From Nocardia asiatica NBRC 100129 (lineage in GTDB: Bacteria > Actinomycetota > Actinomycetes > Mycobacteriales > Mycobacteriaceae): a stretch of DNA of 33,792 nucleotides. Position 1 is the stretch's first letter. Every line of letters begins with the position of its first letter. This document shows, piece by piece, positions 31,844-33,792 of the stretch. A model generated the notes under the pieces. The model searched no databases and had not been told where the DNA came from. It saw only the letters and a program-made list of their open reading frames with translations. The position numbers were made by a program, and so were the translations under genes. The stretch spans positions 1-33,792 of the forward strand of contig NZ_BAFS01000003.1 in assembly GCF_000308415.1 (NCBI RefSeq). The letters run 5' to 3'.

Positions 31844-33324
31844 GTCAGGGGCCCTGCCTCCGGTCGTCCCGCGTCGCGGCGCAGCATCTCGGTCTGCGCG
31901 TCGGCGAGCGGCGCCGGCTCCTTCTTGCGCACCGGGGCGGGCGCGCGGGCTGCGTCGGAGATCTTGATCAGCAATGCCAGCAACGCGTAGTTGGCCAACA
32001 GCGAGGAGCCGCCGTACGACATGAACGGAGTGGTGAGACCGGTCAGCGGAATCAGCTTGGTCACCCCGCCGACCACGACGAACAGCTGGATCGCGATGGT
32101 GAACGACAGACCGGCCGCCAGCAGCTTGCCGAAGCTGTCGCGCACCGCCAGCGCGGTACGCAGCCCGCGCACCACGAACACCAGGAACAGCACCAGCACC
32201 GCGGCGAGCCCGATGAGTCCCAGTTCCTCACCGATGGTGGTGACGATGAAGTCGGTCTTGGCGAAGGGCACCTGGTTCGGTCGTCCGCTGCCGAGGCCGG
32301 TCCCGGCGAGGCCGCCGGTGGCCAGGCCGAACAGCGACTGGGAGATCTGATAGCCGGTGTTGTTGTAGTCGTCGAACGGGTGCAGCCAGGTCTCCACCCG
32401 GACCCGTACGTGGCCGAACAGCCGGTAGGCGAAGAGGAAGCCGAGGGCAAGCAGCCCGCCGCCGATGATCAACCAGCCGACCCGTTCGGTGGCGATGTAG
32501 AGCATCACCAGCACGGTGCTGAAGATCAGCAGTGAGGTGCCGAGATCCTTCTCGAACACCAGCACGCCGATGCAGACGATCCAGACGGCCAGGATCGGGC
32601 CGAGGTCGCGGCCGCGCGGGAACTCCATGCCGAGGAAGTGCCGTCCGGCGGCGGTGAACAGCTCGCGCTTGGCGACCAGCACCGAGGCGAAGAAGATGAT
32701 CAGCAGGATCTTCGCGAACTCGCCCGGCTGGACGCTGAAGCCGGGCAGCCGGATCCAGATCTTCGCGCCGTTGGTCTCGGAGAACGCGCTGGGCAGCAGC
32801 GCCGGAATGGCCAGCGCGACGAGTCCGATCAGGCCGAGGGTGTAGCTGTAGCGGGCCAGCGTGCGGTAGTCGCGCAAGGCGATCAGCAGCGCGATGAACA
32901 CCAGCGTGCCCAGCGCGGTCCACAGGATCTGCTGGGTGGCGTCGGGGGAGGGGGTCGCCCACGAGTTGTAGGCGGCGGTCTGCTGGTCGGCCAGATCGAG
33001 CCGGTGGATGAGCACGAGGCCGAGACCGTTGAGCAGCGCGACGATCGGCAGCAGCAGCGGATCGGCGAAGGGGGCGAACCGCCGCACGGCCAGGTGCGCG
33101 ATCGCGAACAGCGCCAGATAGGCCAGACCGTACTTGGCGATGTCCCAGGTGATCGACTGTTCCTGACTGGCCTCGACCAGGAAGAGGGACACGGTGGTGA
33201 TCACCGCCGCCGCGGCGAGCAACAACAGTTCGACGTTTCGTCTGGTGCTCGGCGGTGGCGCGGGAGCGAAGCCGCCAGGGGGACTGGGGAAAGCTCCAGC
33301 CGACGGCGGTGCCGGCGCGGACAT
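31840..33324 (-). CDS. rodA: SEDS-family peptidoglycan glycosyltransferase RodA
   Basis: This 494-residue protein has about twelve membrane helices and a Pro-rich cytoplasmic N-terminus. SEDS signatures include [40 protein letters not shown] (the catalytic Asp region) and [20 protein letters not shown]. It polymerises glycan strands from lipid II and partners with PbpA. The ATG at 33324 overlaps the pstP stop (TGATG). Confidence 0.96.
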   Translation of the reverse strand: MSAPAPPSAGAFPSPPGGFAPAPPPSTRRNVELLLLAAAAVITTVSLFLVEASQEQSITWDIAKYGLAYLALFAIAHLAVRRFAPFADPLLLPIVALLNGLGLVLIHRLDLADQQTAAYNSWATPSPDATQQILWTALGTLVFIALLIALRDYRTLARYSYTLGLIGLVALAIPALLPSAFSETNGAKIWIRLPGFSVQPGEFAKILLIIFFASVLVAKRELFTAAGRHFLGMEFPRGRDLGPILAVWIVCIGVLVFEKDLGTSLLIFSTVLVMLYIATERVGWLIIGGGLLALGFLFAYRLFGHVRVRVETWLHPFDDYNNTGYQISQSLFGLATGGLAGTGLGSGRPNQVPFAKTDFIVTTIGEELGLIGLAAVLVLFLVFVVRGLRTALAVRDSFGKLLAAGLSFTIAIQLFVVVGGVTKLIPLTGLTTPFMSYGGSSLLANYALLALLIKISDAARAPAPVRKKEPAPLADAQTEMLRRDAGRPEAGPLT

Positions 33325-33792
33325 CAGTCCGTCACCCGGCAGCTCTCCCCCGTGGTCTGGGGGTTCGGCGTGGTGGTCGACGGCGAGGCGGGAGCCTCCG
33401 ACTTCGTCGGCGTCTTGATCTCGGTGCCCCTGGCGTCGCCCTGCTCCGGCGCGGGTGCGGGCGCACCGGTGGCCGCCGGGGGCTGAGCGCCGTTGGGCGC
33501 GGGCGGCGCGGGTTCGGGAGACGGGACGACCCCTGGCTGCGGCGCCGCTTCCTTGACCGGGCAGGGCGGCAGCAGTTCGCGCTGGGCGAGGTAGGTCATC
33601 GAGTCTCTGGCCTTGTCCAGCGACCCCGGCGGCAACCCCTTGTCCACCTGGTCGCGGCCGGTCTGTTTCAGATCACTGACCTTCAGCGGCTTGCACGAGG
33701 ACGGAACGTCCTGGCCGGGTTCGCTCAGAGTGAGTTCCCCGTTGCGGGTCACGCACCCGACCAGGTTCACGTCGTGGATGGAGTAGCCGAGG
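33324..33792 (-). CDS. pstP: Ser/Thr phosphatase PstP, C-terminal part (cut by window edge)
   Basis: Only the last 155 or so codons are in the window, the gene entering from the right edge. The visible part is extracytoplasmic: [20 protein letters not shown], then [19 protein letters not shown] and LLPPCPV, which matches the end of mycobacterial PstP (GSLDEA...LLP.CP), followed by a Pro/Ala-rich tail. The PP2C catalytic domain lies outside the window. PstP dephosphorylates PknA, PknB and their substrates. The assignment rests on these motifs and on the conserved gene order before rodA. Confidence 0.9.
   Translation of the reverse strand, partial: LGYSIHDVNLVGCVTRNGELTLSEPGQDVPSSCKPLKVSDLKQTGRDQVDKGLPPGSLDKARDSMTYLAQRELLPPCPVKEAAPQPGVVPSPEPAPPAPNGAQPPAATGAPAPAPEQGDARGTEIKTPTKSEAPASPSTTTPNPQTTGESCRVTD

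Noticed and set aside
33640..33648. DnaA-box-like TTGTCCACC inside pstP (a similar one lies near 6606)
   Set aside because: Single 8/9 matches in coding or isolated DNA are expected by chance in GC-rich sequence.
1..33792. CRISPR arrays, rRNA genes, insertion sequences with transposase
   Set aside because: I looked for regularly spaced repeats, rRNA signatures and transposase motifs and saw none.

Overview
The window is high-GC actinobacterial DNA, most likely from Nocardia or a close relative in the Nocardiaceae. I infer this from gene order. The right third carries, in order, a CwsA-like gene, ppiA, a rhomboid gene, a PH-domain gene, crgA, the pabA/trpG amidotransferase, and the leftward operon pstP-rodA-pbpA-pknA-pknB. 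This is the conserved block just downstream of gyrA, ileT and alaT near the replication origin of mycobacteria and relatives. A near-consensus parS site and a perfect DnaA box in the same stretch fit an origin-proximal position. No genome comparison could be run.

Layout. (1) 1-2,680 looks like the distal end of an integrative element. It holds a broken ATP-dependent DNA ligase gene, a zinc-ribbon membrane protein gene and short gene remnants, and it stops at a 26-bp copy of the 3' end of tRNA-Ile, as expected for attR of an element inserted in ileT. (2) 2,700-6,840 is accessory DNA: a class A flavin monooxygenase, a deleted beta-lactamase-family remnant, a DUF2795 protein, a lipoprotein and a membrane protein. 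(3) 6,838-13,973 is bounded by two identical tRNA-Ala(UGC) genes in opposite orientation. Between them lie a divergent TetR regulator and a five-gene, translationally coupled operon for aromatic or ring-cleavage catabolism (VOC dioxygenase, FAH-family hydrolase, acyl-CoA synthetase, DoxX-like membrane protein, MhpA-like monooxygenase), with two copies of a 14-bp palindromic operator in the divergent promoter, then the small DLW-39 gene. (4) 14,083-15,729 carries a ParA ATPase and an unusual HTH-type partner behind an 18-bp perfect palindrome. (5) 16,061-22,097 holds an NlpC/P60 peptidoglycan hydrolase, a DUF1275 membrane protein, a PNPOx-family protein, an acyl-CoA-dehydrogenase-like protein, an 830-bp gene-poor gap with an orphan SOS box and an orphan terminator, and a DrrAB-type ABC exporter. 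(6) 22,113-33,792 is the core envelope, division and folate block with the Ser/Thr kinase operon.

How the parts work together. The right block couples peptidoglycan synthesis (RodA, PbpA) to Ser/Thr phosphorylation (PknA, PknB) and dephosphorylation (PstP), and to septum and pole proteins (CrgA, CwsA). The left half appears to be accessory DNA accumulated between ileT and alaT: two broken genes, a duplicated tRNA, and catabolic and detoxification functions.
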